In this document: positions 52,334 to 64,000 of the stretch, one piece after another | Numbering within the stretch: the stretch's first letter is position 1 | Layout: each line of letters begins with the position of its first letter | Assembly (NCBI RefSeq): GCF_001039355.2 | Contig: NW_019775732.1 | Location: 104,364-168,363, forward strand | Source of the DNA: Lingula anatina | Lineage: Eukaryota; Brachiopoda; Lingulata; Lingulida; Lingulidae | Direction of reading: 5' to 3' | Length of the DNA: 64,000 nt | Notes under the pieces: generated by a model | The model's input: the letters and a program-made list of their open reading frames with translations, nothing else | What the model was told of the DNA's origin: nothing | The model's database searches: none | Position numbers and translations under genes: made by a program

Positions 52334-52372
52334 TGACTGAGGAAGATGCTCTGAGGCTGAACTTTTATATAT
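52334..52372 (-). promoter_or_regulatory. Candidate core promoter, leftward (TATA plus initiator)
   Basis: On the minus strand ATATATAAAAG (52,372-52,362) is followed by GAGCATCTTCCTCAGTCAGT. The first T of TATAAAA is at 52,369 and the A of the first TCAGT at 52,338, 31 nt apart, which is canonical spacing. Start-site region and TATA box are both matched by the rightward promoter at 52,657. No coding exon is recognised downstream. Confidence 0.55.
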
Positions 52373-52507
52373 CCATGTTACCATGGCACATGGGAATTCG
52401 GCTCTCTTCAGCGACAGCGTGATGCCATCCGATGTGATCGTCCTCACGATGACAAAACGAAGGCAAAAAGAACCTGACTGATTGCCTTAAAGGTCAACAT
52501 GAAAACG

Positions 52508-52546
52508 CACAGCCCTAGCAACATAAAAACGCAAGGCCCTAGCAAT
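52508..52546. repeat. Direct repeat between the two candidate promoters
   Basis: Two units of about 23 bp, AACGCACAGCCCTAGCAACA and AACGCAAGGCCCTAGCAATA, stand side by side between the divergent core promoters. Paired sites like this may bind a regulator (CCTAGCAAC resembles an RFX half-site), but that is inference. Confidence 0.45.
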
Positions 52547-52656
52547 ATAGTCGTGTTGCCATCATATCACATTGTGAGAACATGGTATCGGCGACGACAG
52601 ACGAATTTGAGTAGGTCAAGCGTCCCTCCCCCTTGTCCAGATTACCTGCATGGACA

Positions 52657-52702
52657 TATAAAAGGAATGCCACGGAGCATCTTCCTCAGTCAGTCAGTCA
52701 GT
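52657..52702 (+). promoter_or_regulatory. Candidate core promoter, rightward (TATA plus initiator)
   Basis: TATAAAAGG starts at 52,657 and GAGCATCTTCCTCAGTCAGT follows, with the A of the first TCAGT at 52,688, 31 nt from the TATA start. Four CAGT units stand at the start site. About 45 nt downstream AGAG|GTGTGT looks like a possible splice donor. No coding sequence is recognised near it. Confidence 0.55.
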
Positions 52703-55650
52703 TGGCCCTGGGCAATTTTACAGAGCAGAGGTGTGTTTAACTCCAAAAATTAACACTGGTCACAATCATGTTTGATGGTGAAACAACCAGGAAAAGAAGA
52801 CAACTTCATAAACAAACAAAAAAATCCACATCTTGGTGTAACCTGCGTGTGTGGTTCGGCTTCCATTATGTGATATCGTATTTGATTGACTGGGGACCAT
52901 GTTCGGAGTCATTTTCGCGCGAGATTCAAAATCCCATATCCTTATGTCCATCTCCTGGACAATGTGACATCAGAATTAGCAAAAGAAAGGGGATCTAGTT
53001 CCATGGGGATCACGGCACAATATGGCTTCCTGAATTTGTTCTTACCAAGAGGATCGCTTTATTGAAAGCAGAGGAAGTTTGCTAAAAGATAAAACCATTC
53101 ATGTCTAAGACTCTCGCATATTTGAGTTGAACATCAAAGCAAAGGCTTCTTAACGTCATTATGTCATCTTCTAGTACAGTGTTTTTATGGACTTGGTAAA
53201 ATCGTTTTGACGTATTTGGGTGCAGACAGTAGGGCCTTTGAAACGGTTCTAATCAGAAAGTTATTTATCATTTTTGAAAACCTAACATTCGTTTCTGAAT
53301 AGAATTTCTGATATGTTTATTTGCACAATAGAAATAATACACCATGTTTATATTTGACGTGTAACTCAATCACATGGTGAAACTTACTTTTGCAAAAAAT
53401 ATTTTTTGTCTTAAGCATGCATTTAGCTAACTTGATCCCAATATTCCATTTTTCAGTTTGTCCGTTATTCCCAGCACATCATCAATATTCAATAGTTTTT
53501 CTATACGTAAAAGCCTCTTATCAGCTTATAGACTCAATAAGATGCAATGCAAAAGGTGAAACATAACGAAAGGACTCCCTTCATCTCTTCCATTCAGATA
53601 GCCAGTCGAAAAGACAAATGGTTGAAAAAGATAACCCGCACTGTCTGCACGCTCACATTTTCTTCGGAATTATTACAAGTTAGTGAGCTGTGGCTGAACA
53701 TAAATCTCCGTTTAATTAAAGTTATTGGTCGAAACGTTTATCTCGTTTCTGGTGGAATATCTGATTGCGAGATCCCTTTAACCAGATCGTGTTTGGGATG
53801 TATATGCTCGGAAAAGGGAAATATGCTATAACTAAACACGACACACATCCAGTCTAGGTGTGATACATGTACAATAACGTTTTATAACAAGTGTCTTGTC
53901 GCGCAAGAGTTTAAATGCAACTGTCTCCTCTAGAAAGAGCAACGACCATTTTCAAGCAAAAGTTTATTGTACATTTATAATAACATATAATTATACACAG
54001 AAAACAATTCGCCTAGGTATTATATGCTCATCTGTGCTAAATAGTAATAAATACATTGGCAAACAATGTTATCTATCTACACGTATAATGAGGAAAAAAG
54101 GCAGTCGTGGTGGGAGTCGTGCGGCGATGAGTTTTTTTCTAAAATATGTCAATTAATGTTATAATTATTCTTTATTGGTTCGAGCGCAGTATAAATATAG
54201 GCTATGGCGTACCTAAAATACATGAAATACAATGAAACAATTACAATTCTAATATGTGCATTACACAATGGGAATTTTAAAGACAAACTGTGCTACATGT
54301 GTAATTTTCTGATAAATGCTGTAACATCGATTTGCGTGAGTAAGCGACTCTTTGGCAGTCAGTGAATCTTTTTTTGTTACTTAAAACCCATTTTCACAAA
54401 CTGTGCTATTGCCTTGTCATACAGTATGTGTTGGGATTACATCAACCGATCACGATTATGAATGTTTAAGTTTCTATGCCATGACATATTCTGAAATATT
54501 CATCATTCGGTGGGTTTAAATGTGCGATACTGCATATTTCCTTTCTTGACATTTTCAGTTCATGTATGAGATGCCATTATCTGTAATTGATTCGCACTTA
54601 TATAATTTGCTGATCATCTCAGATTCCAAACAGGACTGGCGTTCTGAGAAACAAATAGATTTCATTCGACATACACCACGCTTTGGCATACACCACGCTG
54701 CGGTTTAAGTTTTCAATTAAATAGCCATAGCGTGATTAAGTGTTGTTGAAACCTATCATCAACATCAGTTTTTGCCACCTTTAAAAGGAAAATCAATGCT
54801 AATTAATCTTGCACGAAGATGAAATATGGATGCCTGTAAAAAGTTAAGTAAACTAACGATGAAATATCCAAAGAAAGCCATTTAAGGTTGGTGTGGATTC
54901 CGGTGAGGTTCTTCTTGTTGCCCCCGTTGACCTCACGTGGTGTACCACCCGTTCGCGTGTTATATGAGGCTTCTTTTTGCCCCTGGAAGTCGGATGACTA
55001 TCTGATATTGCACGTGGCAAGTTTGGAATCTTTACGGTCCACGAAGAGCAACATATTGTCCGACTCCACCTTGATGAACTCTAATTTGGTTTGGTGTTTT
55101 GAAATTAAACGCCCAATGTTATCCCATACTGATTTTGGACGTTTTCAGATTATAACAAGAAACACGTAGTTTCAGACCAAGAATATAGCCAAGAACATAT
55201 TACCATACATTCTTGATGTAGCGGACATTACCCTCCATAATAAAAGATAAAATATAAAAAACACGTGAAAAGCTTTGAATTGCAGTAGTTTAAAGCTAGG
55301 ATACTTTGTATATGTTTATAATAATTAAGTCTCTTTTAGAACTACATAACAGTTGGTTGTGTCTAAAACACCTTTTAATACATGTATATTTGTTCTTATT
55401 GCAATTTTGAGAATTACGCTGTTTTATTTTCAGATTCCATCAAGTTACTCGCTTTGCTGTCTTCTCTTGGCCATTTGGTACTCGGTTAGTATATACATGT
55501 GTTCTATGTGCGTAAACCATATACACTTAATCACCTCGCGGCTCTAGGGTTTTGGACAACAACCCAATAAAATGGATGCCTCATTGGGACCATGTGGACA
55601 GTGCCAGACCTCTGGCCCCAACGCGGCACGTATATTGGCCCTGTTTTGGC

Positions 55651-55957
55651 AAAAAGTCTTAAGTTCTTGGTCTTGAGTTCTTTAAAAGCTGGGATAACCT
55701 ACTTCACTAATTCAACTTTGTGTCTTTGTCCTAAGAAATGTATTGCCCTCAGTCAATGTGCTAGACAAACTGGAATTGGTTTTTGTCACTATTGTGAGTA
55801 AAAATGGCGGTCAAGGCAATCCCAGTTGGCAAAAGGAACATAGTTTTAAGACCGAAAATCCCAAGTAAGCCGCAATTTAGATAATTTATGAAACGCAGCT
55901 TAGCCAGCTAAGTATTAGCGGGATACGATTTAGGCCAAGAACTGACTTAAGATTTTT
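55651..55957. repeat. Possible MITE with imperfect inverted ends
   Basis: The left end AAAAAGTCTTAAGTTCTTGG and the right end, read inward as AAAAAATCTTAAGTCAGTTC then TTGGCCT, form an imperfect inverted repeat about 300 bp apart. No coding capacity or clear target duplication is seen. Confidence 0.35.
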
Positions 55958-56070
55958 TTATGAACCAGGTCCCTTGCGTAGCTTACATCAGCAGTTTAAC
56001 GGAGTACATAAGTATGAATCATCAAAGCTGTGGTGCCTAGATGTATGCCTGACATTATTTGAAAGATGTA

Positions 56071-56073
<3 letters not shown>

Positions 56074-56119
<46 letters not shown>
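56074..56119. repeat. (CT)n microsatellite
   Basis: About 22 uninterrupted CT units in intergenic DNA. Confidence 0.95.
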
Positions 56120-56121
<2 letters not shown>

Positions 56122-57187
56122 GCGTTACTGTCACCTTGGTCAAACATTTAAAAAAGGACCAACAGGTAGTGGTGTTTTGAAAAAATTCTGAGCGTTATTA
56201 TTGGGCGTTTATGTTCAGTACCATCACTAAGCAATGGACTGCATCACAATGTTATGGTATTTTAAAACTGTTTCATGAGTAGGCCTATATAGAAAATAAT
56301 TTTAAATAATTTTGCAAAAGGTACCAGTGTCATACCCAATGTCAAGAAAATTTGACATTTGTGGTGAAAGACAACTAGCTGTTCAGCCATGGCTTTGCAA
56401 ATTGGCTCAGAAAGAAGAAAAAGTTTGCTGTGTGCTATGACTTAATCACACAGTCAATTATTCAGCCAAATCTCCAGCACGCCACCGAGTCAACATTAAC
56501 GTGTTCCATTAGGTACAGACTCAAAGACGTGCATGAGTTGAGTATGTCGAGTCAGGGAAATAATTGAAAAAAATGGCCGCCGTCTGCTTACGAGTGCTGG
56601 GCGGCAACTAAATGCTCGTCAATTACAAATAATTCATAAGCAGTTAAGTGAGTTAAGGGGGAAGTGGGGCTCGTGGGAAATTAATTATGAATAAGATAAA
56701 ACAATTACAGGAATGTTACAGCAAGCTGACTACAGGATTTGGAGCGTATCGACTGTAGACGAGACCAAATGTAATTATATCGCTAGATAAAACCTATGTA
56801 AAAGCGACAAACAACTTTTTGAAAGGTCCGGAGGATAGAACAAATTGCTTAATTGTAACGTATACCTTTCAAAGCAAGATTTTCCACCGTTGCCCCTCTG
56901 AAATGCTTCCAAAACCATTCACTTAACAAGAGATAATTGTTTTAGCTGGGAAATGCAACGTTCCTTAATACGATTACCTATACCTTGAGGTATTTCAACA
57001 TAGATACTCCGAAAAAGTTTTCAAATTTAAATAGTAACAGCCAAGATAAGATAAGGCAAACATCTTGAACAACATATGTAACTGTGATGTGTTTAATGCG
57101 TGAATTCTCAATTCTTGTCGCGTTTAACTTGATGGGCCTACTTGATTGAGCTAATTTCGGGTTCTCTTGCCAGTTCGAAAGCTTGTC

Positions 57188-57239
57188 ATATATATATATA
57201 TATATAGAATATATAGAATATATATATATATATATATAT
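57188..57239. repeat. (TA)n microsatellite
   Basis: TA repeats with two AGAATA interruptions. Confidence 0.95.
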
Positions 57240-58651
57240 TCTGTCAGTTAAGGCCAGACAAAATTAATAAATTAATTAACGAGCAGACGGAATTAATTTT
57301 TTTGTTTGTTAACATTAATAATATAACAGTTCTAGCAGCTATATTTTACTGTCAGTCTTTTTTTACCTTAGGGGAAGGAAATGGCAAATAAATCTAAGTT
57401 GTGCTTTTCAATCATAAAAACAGCTGCGATAAGGTGTTTCCTAGGGTCACTTGTAAATTTTTCCTACTTACTATACCAACGCTCAATATTTTTTCCATTT
57501 GAAAAATAAGGGTCGTTAACCACCTCAGTTTTGCCTAGTCTAAATTCAACGTGTTTCTTTGATTTATTGAAGTTTCCTGTAACTCTGTTAGGGCAACGCC
57601 CTAAGCATCTCAACAATAATTTATAATCAAAAGGCGAGCTAGTGACCCCTCGTTGTTATGCCTATATATCTGCAGTTGTACTGAGAAATGCAATGAAAGA
57701 AAGCACGTGTACCTCTCTTGAACCCCAGATGTGCCAGTTGCATTAGCTTTTAGCCCTAAGTGACGAACAGTGCGGTAACGGGGTGGCTGAAACAGCAGAT
57801 TATCGACCATTCATTGCGGAAAAAAGTAGTTTCGAAATTGACTGCATTGAAAACATCACACAAAATCCTTAATGGAATGTTAGCCCTTGGGAAATATCGT
57901 GCTAGATACTGTCACCCTCGATGTAGCTTAGAGAGATGAGCAAAGTACTTCATGCCCCGCGCACTCACAATTAAGTAATGACATAATGGTGTATTTTAGT
58001 CGACTAACATTTCTCCTTCATTAACTGCCGAAGAAAAAAAAACAAACGTAAAAATAACTGAATAAGTGAACGTAGAAACGTTTTAATCGTCCGTAAACAA
58101 TCGTGCTCTTTGTTATCCTTATAGGAGTCGACGCGTGCCAGGTGCAACACGAATCTGCTAAGGAATGATATTGTAAACCACTATTCTCCTTGGAAAATTT
58201 CTAGTTGAGTTTGGCTTGAGTTGTCCAATTTCATAGAAAAAAGCATTTGTATTGCAAAAGTTATATTTCTTTCAAAATTACAAACATTTCAGCACATATC
58301 AATAATGAAAAAATGCTTTTTTAAATTTAAATGATACCTTGGGCGTATTCACGGACATTCTTGACGTCGGAGAGACGCATAATGCTGTTACTCTCTCACG
58401 GTGCACTTCGTGTTCGGCCCTATTAACTGCCAAATCCTTTCATCGACAAGAGTCTCGAGTTTTGTAAACCAGGGATTAACCTCTGGATTATTACCATTAG
58501 TATCGGTGCTGTCTTGTAACCATTGATTTACACACCAATATCAGAGCCTCAGACTGATGTGCGTGGCAAAGGAGAGCAAAATTAGCTCAAAAGATATACA
58601 CGGACTTCAGTGTTAACACAGTCGAGACATCTACTACGCACGAAAGACCGA

Positions 58652-61141
58652 ATGTTTATTTATATGAAAAAGAAGTTCTTCTTTATGTTGATCATTTTTA
58701 GGCATTTATTTGTCATATCAACATTTACAGGCGAGACTAGCTCCCGCGGCACACATTTCATCGTTGGGTTCTTGGAGGCGCATGCAAGCTGCAGCTTGGA
58801 GCTGTGGATTACTCCCCAGGTGAATACTACACTGACGGTGAACGTGTCCTCGAAGACCGCTGTGATACATGAAGGCGTGGGGACAGGAGGGAGCCTAATA
58901 CGCGTGCCTGTACCAATATCTTTCCATATGACAGGGAGTAGCAGAGAAAGAAAAGGTATGGACTAGTAGTTATTGGCGCAATACAATTTAAAACGGAAAG
59001 TACGTGCGTGAGTTTGGTTGTGTATTCCATCACCATTTTCTTACGAGGTTTCTGATTTCAAGTGTAGTGTAAAAATGTATTAATTTTGTTGGATATAAGC
59101 GTTGCTGTACAAAACTGTGTATCCCCTACCGATATTTTTTTCCTCTTAAAACTCTTTGCCATTAACATCTCACAAATTTGGTAACAGAGATAAAATTGAG
59201 TATTTTTCTTCCCTTTTATATTAATATATCCAAAAGAAAGGGAGACTGTTTCGGAGGTGAAATACAATAGAACGGCCTTCTATTCATCTTAAAACCAGCA
59301 GAAACAGAATTTAGCGCGTCGCATGCTTCTCTGAGTCAGATGTATAATATATCAATCTTCTTCCAGCTATTTCAGTGCAATCGTCAGAAGTAATCGTTCT
59401 ACACGTGAGATCAATCTGTAGTTCAAGTGGAACCTCTTACTTTGCGTTGCCAACTGACGCAATTAACTCAAACTATTGCGTCGTGTCATATCTATACAGC
59501 TTAAATGGCATGGCCATCATTGGTGTCGTGGCGATCTCAGACAAAACTGACATAAAATTTGAGCTTCCCACAAACAGAAATATTTCTATTGTGTACAAAA
59601 ATGAAATATATAAAGAAGGAGACTGTATCTCTGAGACACTTAACTCTTATGAGACATTACAGATTCGAAGTTCTGACGATTTGACTGGTACCTTCATAAA
59701 AGCCAGTAAACCTATCACTGTGCTGGCGGGTTTTGGAGAATTTATTCCTGATCGCGGAGTATATACAATGAATTCGGTGATGGTGGATCAACTACTTCCT
59801 TCATGCAGTTGGGGTACAGAGTTCATGACAATTCCTGTGGCAAACACTAGTGTCATCATTAGAGTAGTAGGTAAGTAAAACGGTAAAGGTACCATGCATA
59901 TTGTTTGAATAACTAGTTTAGTATAAGTTAACAGGAGAAAGGGTGGAATGAAAATTCAGATTCAGATTTTTTTCAACATCTAGGCACCTCGATAACATAT
60001 TAGTCATTTTTCTTAATGAAGGCAGCCTAAGTAAGGGGAAATTGCACGTGTTCTTTTTTTGTGCGGTTTCACCATTATGTAAGAATGTATGGTTGTGCAG
60101 CTTTTACAGAACAAGGGATTGTAAAATTCACGTTAAGAAACGATTGTGCATAACACCATCAGTAACCGTTTTACCATTTCCTACAAGTAACATATAGTCA
60201 TTAAGCCAGAGAGAGCGGCTTTTGTCCGGCATCATTTACAAAACCGCGCTTTTCGTATACAGATCCAGAGTAAAACTGAACCATATTGTCTTTCAGCAAT
60301 CGAGGACAATGCTGATATATACATTAGAACAACGGAAGGCAAGTTGGAAGCCTTTGCTCTAGAAAAAAGCGATTTCAGAGACACGCATTTACAGCAAGGC
60401 AAATCCATCTGGATAGAGTCCGTATCGCCTATCGCGTCAGTACAGATCACCATGCAACATATGCCGACTGAAAGACCTTTGTCTAACATCCTCATGCCGA
60501 TAAATCTCTATAGTAACAGCTATGTTTACGCAACTCCGAGTTCCTCACCAAACAATTATTCTCTTTATATTGCCGTTCCCGAAGAACTGAAAGGGAATTT
60601 ATTTGTTGACACATTGCCTCTTGTCCAAACTGGGATTTCATGGGAAATATGTCAGGGAAATAGGCAGAATTTTTCCACGGCTGTGATGCAAGTTGAGCCT
60701 GGCTGGCATCGTATAACGATGAACTCGACCCTTGGGTTCTTTGCAATGCTCCACGACAACGGAGAAAATGGATCATTTTGGGTACCGTTAGGGATGAATT
60801 CGACATCACTTCTCGCCAGTTGTTCATCGTGTTGCAATCTAACGGATTTTTCATGTGTTATGAAAAAGGGACTGGGCGTGACAGACAGTGCTACTGTGAT
60901 GTACACTTACAACTACAGTCGCCAAACAAACAGTACAGAGAGCGCCATCAAAATTACCTTGGAAAGTAAAGAGGTCAAAAAACCTGGGGGGATGCATCCG
61001 TATGTGCTGTCCATCGTCATTTCGTTGTGCTGCGCTGTAACATTGGTTTTCCTTTGCATACTTGGATTTACAATCGCAGAGTTTTACTGTAGACGGGACG
61101 ACTTTCGAAACAGTAAAGTTACACCTTATATGACTTCTTAA
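58652..61141 (+). CDS. IgGFc-binding-domain single-pass membrane protein
   Basis: Three exons, 58652-58955 (phase 1 end), 59367-59870 (phase 1) and 60297-61141, give 550 aa with GT-AG introns. The first ATG in frame opens a Lys-rich then hydrophobic leader (residues about 5-26), a likely signal peptide; a second ATG four codons on is an alternative. Residues about 30-290 match the IgGFc-binding N-terminal domain pattern: RGTHFIVGF, SLELWITP with TLTVNV, FALPTD with YCVVSYL, GVVAISDKTDIKF, DDLTGTFIKASKPITVLAGF, VDQLLPSCSWGTEFMTIPV. Many N-glycosylation sequons follow, then a Cys cluster (SCSSCCNLTDFSC) and one membrane helix at about 506-529 with a 16-20 residue cytosolic tail. In molluscs this domain occurs in secreted and surface proteins thought to act in mucus or immune recognition. 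That is family knowledge; binding to immunoglobulin is not implied, since molluscs have none. It is unrelated to the SLC5 array. Confidence 0.85.
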
Positions 61142-61453
61142 TACTTTTCTACCTAGGGTTAATATGGAATTGCACTTCTGCAGACATAGTAGTATTTTCT
61201 AAAGAAGGTAAACGTCGTTGAAGTAGATGTAAGGTTATGACTTTTGCAGAAGTCTAAAAACATATCACAACGATGCATCTTTTAATTTCAGGACAAGATT
61301 AGGAAGTATATGAGAGTCATCAAACTGGCGACTGACGATTACGAACTATTGCATGTATGGCGAACTGCATTTCACATCACCGACATGGTGAACTGGTTTG
61401 TTCCGCCTTCTTTGGAGGAGCGGTGTTTATTCATAATTGATGTGCCATGTTCT

Positions 61454-61459
61454 AATAAA
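61454..61459 (+). terminator. Candidate polyadenylation signal of the IgGFc-binding-like gene
   Basis: AATAAA lies about 315 nt after the stop codon, a normal 3' UTR length. Confidence 0.45.
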
Positions 61460-63933
61460 GGTGAATTATGAGAAATGTCAAGAGGCAGGCATTGAGAAAT
61501 GGAACCAGGACTTACTGTGTTCTAAGAGGAAAAAGTTCCGATTGACAGTGGATCGTAGCAGACTGCAAGAACTGGCGATATTTCCCTTACTGTGATACAT
61601 TTAATCATTTAATAATCTCTGATTGCTATTCCGCTAAAGCAGGTGATGATTGAGTTTCACACAATTGTCATAACTCTGGCAGGCATCTTTTGAAAGATCT
61701 CTTCTTTCTTGAATAACGACAGCTGTGGCTTTTGCGATTTCTGGGAGCAGCTGCATTCGCATTTAAATAGAAACGGTTTCCATGTCGAAATAAAATCACA
61801 ATGTCGAGAAACGGAGGTAGAGTCGGAACTGCAATTTATCTGCAATTTACTAACTTTAAAGAGTAATTTAAGTGCAATACCTGTCGTGCTGCGATGGTGA
61901 CAGAAGAACTATTGTGTAAACTTACGGTCGTATTCCACATAAGAAAGAAGGCTTTTAGACGATTCAGCGTGTTCCGTCTGAACTGGATGATTTTGTCACA
62001 ATTTGTCGATGTCACTCATTTAAACATTTCTCATCAACACCAACTTTGTTCACGCTCGTACATTACCACAACCGGTAGGGTATCTCCAGGCCTGCATCTG
62101 GGTTTAAACATTCTTTGGCAAGGGTATGCACCTGCACCCTGTTACTATTCTTCTCTTTAATATTTAATCGTTGGGTTCGATGCGTTTTGTACGTGTACTA
62201 GTATGTCCACAGTATACATTAGCATGTGAATTTTGTGATGAATTACATATAGTTGGCACATTCATACACGAAACAAAACCGTTCGACGTTTTGGTTTTTA
62301 CGTTATTTGATATGGACAATTAGTCACTTAAGTAATGTCTATTTTAGATTTACATGACCGAGGGGTTAATTTGGGAACAAACAAAAAAGCTAGGAAAAGA
62401 TTCCTTATCTGACCTCGTAAATAACTTTTGACTTTACCATGGGGTTTGACTGACAAATAGATCCTTTTCCTGAAAAACACTTAAAGGGCAATAGATTATC
62501 TTCAGGTATTTATGCATTGTATAAGAGGCAGTCTTAGATCAATACTGATGATCGTGAGGTGCTTCAGTCCAATCAAAGAAAAGGAGTTCGACCCTCGGGC
62601 TCTTATTTCGTGATAGACACCAAATTTAATTAGTGGTCATTTCGTGCAAATGCGCCTTACCTGGTTTCAACCTACATTTTTTCTTATTATCTAGATTTGT
62701 TAATATGGAAAAGCAGGTAATAAATGTTCTCCTATGTTATGAAGAATCATTTCTTCGAATTTTTAGCAATGTAACTTTGTGCTGGAGTTCAGTTTGTACA
62801 TGTCTGACATAAATCATTTTGTCAAACAATATCAGGCTACATGTTAGGTACAGTGTTCGGTAAATAAAAAAAAGCACGTTTATTACCAAGAACTCATCAG
62901 TTACTTTTGTCGTGGCAGCTAATAAAGCAGTATCTGTGCCAATATTTACATAAAATGTTTGTTTTGAGTAAGAATTATTGTGATCCAATGTTTTAGATAA
63001 TTAGCCTTTGTACTGAATTTACATCCGGAAGAACGGTGGAATCGTGTTGTATTGCTTGGTGTGACCACGGACTTTAGCTGCATATTTAAGAACTGGCTAA
63101 TTGTTCAAAAAGCACATTTTTCTAAAACTGATAAAAAATGGACCTGAATGATGTCTGAATGAAGCCACACAGTCGAAAATCATCGCATTGCTGAATTTTT
63201 ACACAATAGTTTTATTGTGGCAGTTTCGATTAAGACAGTTTTAGAAAAGTGTTTTAGAATGAAATCAAATTGCAAATGCAGCAGGCTATTGCTCCTCAGG
63301 GTCCCTGGTAAATTGACTGTTAGAAATATACGACTTATAAGGCAATGTTTGTGCCAAGGTAAAATAACCGTAGTACCGGCAGCTTTTACGATAACGAGCT
63401 ACATGTACCAACCTCAAAAATACAAATGTTTCCACAAAAGAAACAACGCGCTTTGAGAGTGAATTATTTCTCCTTGGTTACTTTAAAATGATCGTAGACC
63501 CACATGGTTTTACATTTTCATAAATCTTTCCTTGTTCTTTGTAGGTCTTTGGCTTGTATCTCACAAGCATACTACATCCTTTTAAGATAATGAAATTAAT
63601 CCCACTGCTCAAGAACGCATTTTCCCCGAAGTTAAAATGCAAGAGACGCTTACGTCCGTTCACATGGTTTAAGCATGGGGAAAATAATGTGAGCTTCAAA
63701 ACTTATACCAATAGTGTTTGTTTGAGTTCGGAACTCAATAGAGTAAGTAGGTTGTTAGAACACTGTTCACAGGCCCAGGGAAGTTTGGTATTTGCATTTT
63801 TCGCGCCCAGATTCTGTATAGGGATAAAAATCATATACATGTAATTTCAGCTTAATGATATTTTGGCAGGTTCACGTTCACGTTACAATATGAAAGTTCA
63901 CGGTCAACTAAAAAATCATTAAACCAGTTGAAT

Positions 63934-63936
<3 letters not shown>
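61460..63936. other. Intergenic stretch at the right end
   Basis: No exon, RNA gene or clear mobile element is recognised. The open frames of 60-95 codons show no family features. Confidence 0.55.

Positions 63937-64000
<64 letters not shown>
63937..64000. repeat. (TA)n tract at the window end
   Basis: Uninterrupted TA repeats run to the last base, so the true length is unknown. Confidence 0.95.

Larger units (their letters stand above)
52703..58651. other. Intergenic stretch before the IgGFc-binding-like gene
   Basis: No recognisable coding exon. It holds a MITE-like repeat near 55,651-55,957, a (CT)n tract and a (TA)n tract. If the rightward promoter near 52,688 is real, its transcript would run into this stretch. 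Confidence 0.55.

Noticed and set aside
52768-52998. 76-codon frame downstream of the rightward promoter candidate
   Set aside because: It begins with ATG about 80 nt from the start site, but shows no domain, and the DNA is too short to judge. Not histone or heat-shock coding sequence, which I looked for because of the divergent layout.
61894-62160. 88-codon plus-strand frame
   Set aside because: No family features, splice context or coding-like composition.
62580-62602. GAGTTCGACCCTC word resembling a tRNA B box
   Set aside because: No A box or acceptor stem pairing can be formed upstream.
1-64000. CRISPR arrays, operons, prokaryotic ribosome sites
   Set aside because: The window is eukaryotic; no spaced direct repeats of CRISPR type are present and all genes are spliced.

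Overview
The window looks like animal nuclear DNA, most probably from a lophotrochozoan and perhaps a bivalve mollusc. Genes are cut into many short GT-AG exons, the DNA is AT-rich, microsatellites and small DNA transposons are frequent, and TACATGTA-type words are common in the non-coding parts. The two gene families present (SLC5 sodium symporters in tandem and an IgGFc-binding-domain protein) fit a mollusc. The species is inference.

Positions 1-41,528 hold a head-to-tail, plus-strand array of SLC5-family sodium:solute symporter genes of the SMCT/SMVT (SLC5A8/12/6) type. Five gene units can be read. Copy 0 (1-1,704) is cut by the window edge and keeps only the end of exon 12 and exons 13-15. 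Copy 1 (6,921-13,026) is complete with 15 coding exons, 645 aa. Copy 2 (17,123-25,070) has an open set of 15 exons plus a second exon 12. Copy 3 (28,297-36,328) is complete, 629 aa. Copy 4 (37,677-41,528) is a 5'-truncated, damaged pseudogene. Exon lengths and intron phases are almost identical in all units. The products should be 13-TM plasma-membrane transporters moving small monocarboxylates or vitamin-like anions with Na+; the substrate cannot be read from sequence.

The key structural point is a single N at 23,351. DNA just left of it (11,353-23,316) and just right of it (23,368-35,370) are two ~12 kb versions of the same segment, with exons differing by roughly 3 percent by eye. Copy 2 is exactly the hybrid expected at such a junction: exons 1-12a match copy 3, and exons 12b-15 match copy 1. 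Either this is a real recent tandem duplication that made a fusion gene, or two haplotypes of one locus were laid end to end in the assembly, which I favour. The two versions differ by mobile DNA: an 852-bp foldback element in intron 4 of copy 3, and a Tc1/mariner-like remnant plus an expanded perfect palindrome downstream of copy 1.

From 41.5 to 58.6 kb no protein gene is recognisable. This stretch holds microsatellites, a possible MITE, and a notable pair of outward-facing TATA/initiator core promoters in inverted orientation near 52.33-52.70 kb. At 58,652-61,141 a three-exon gene encodes a 550-aa single-pass membrane protein with a signal peptide and an IgGFc-binding-type extracellular domain. 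The window ends in a long (TA)n tract.
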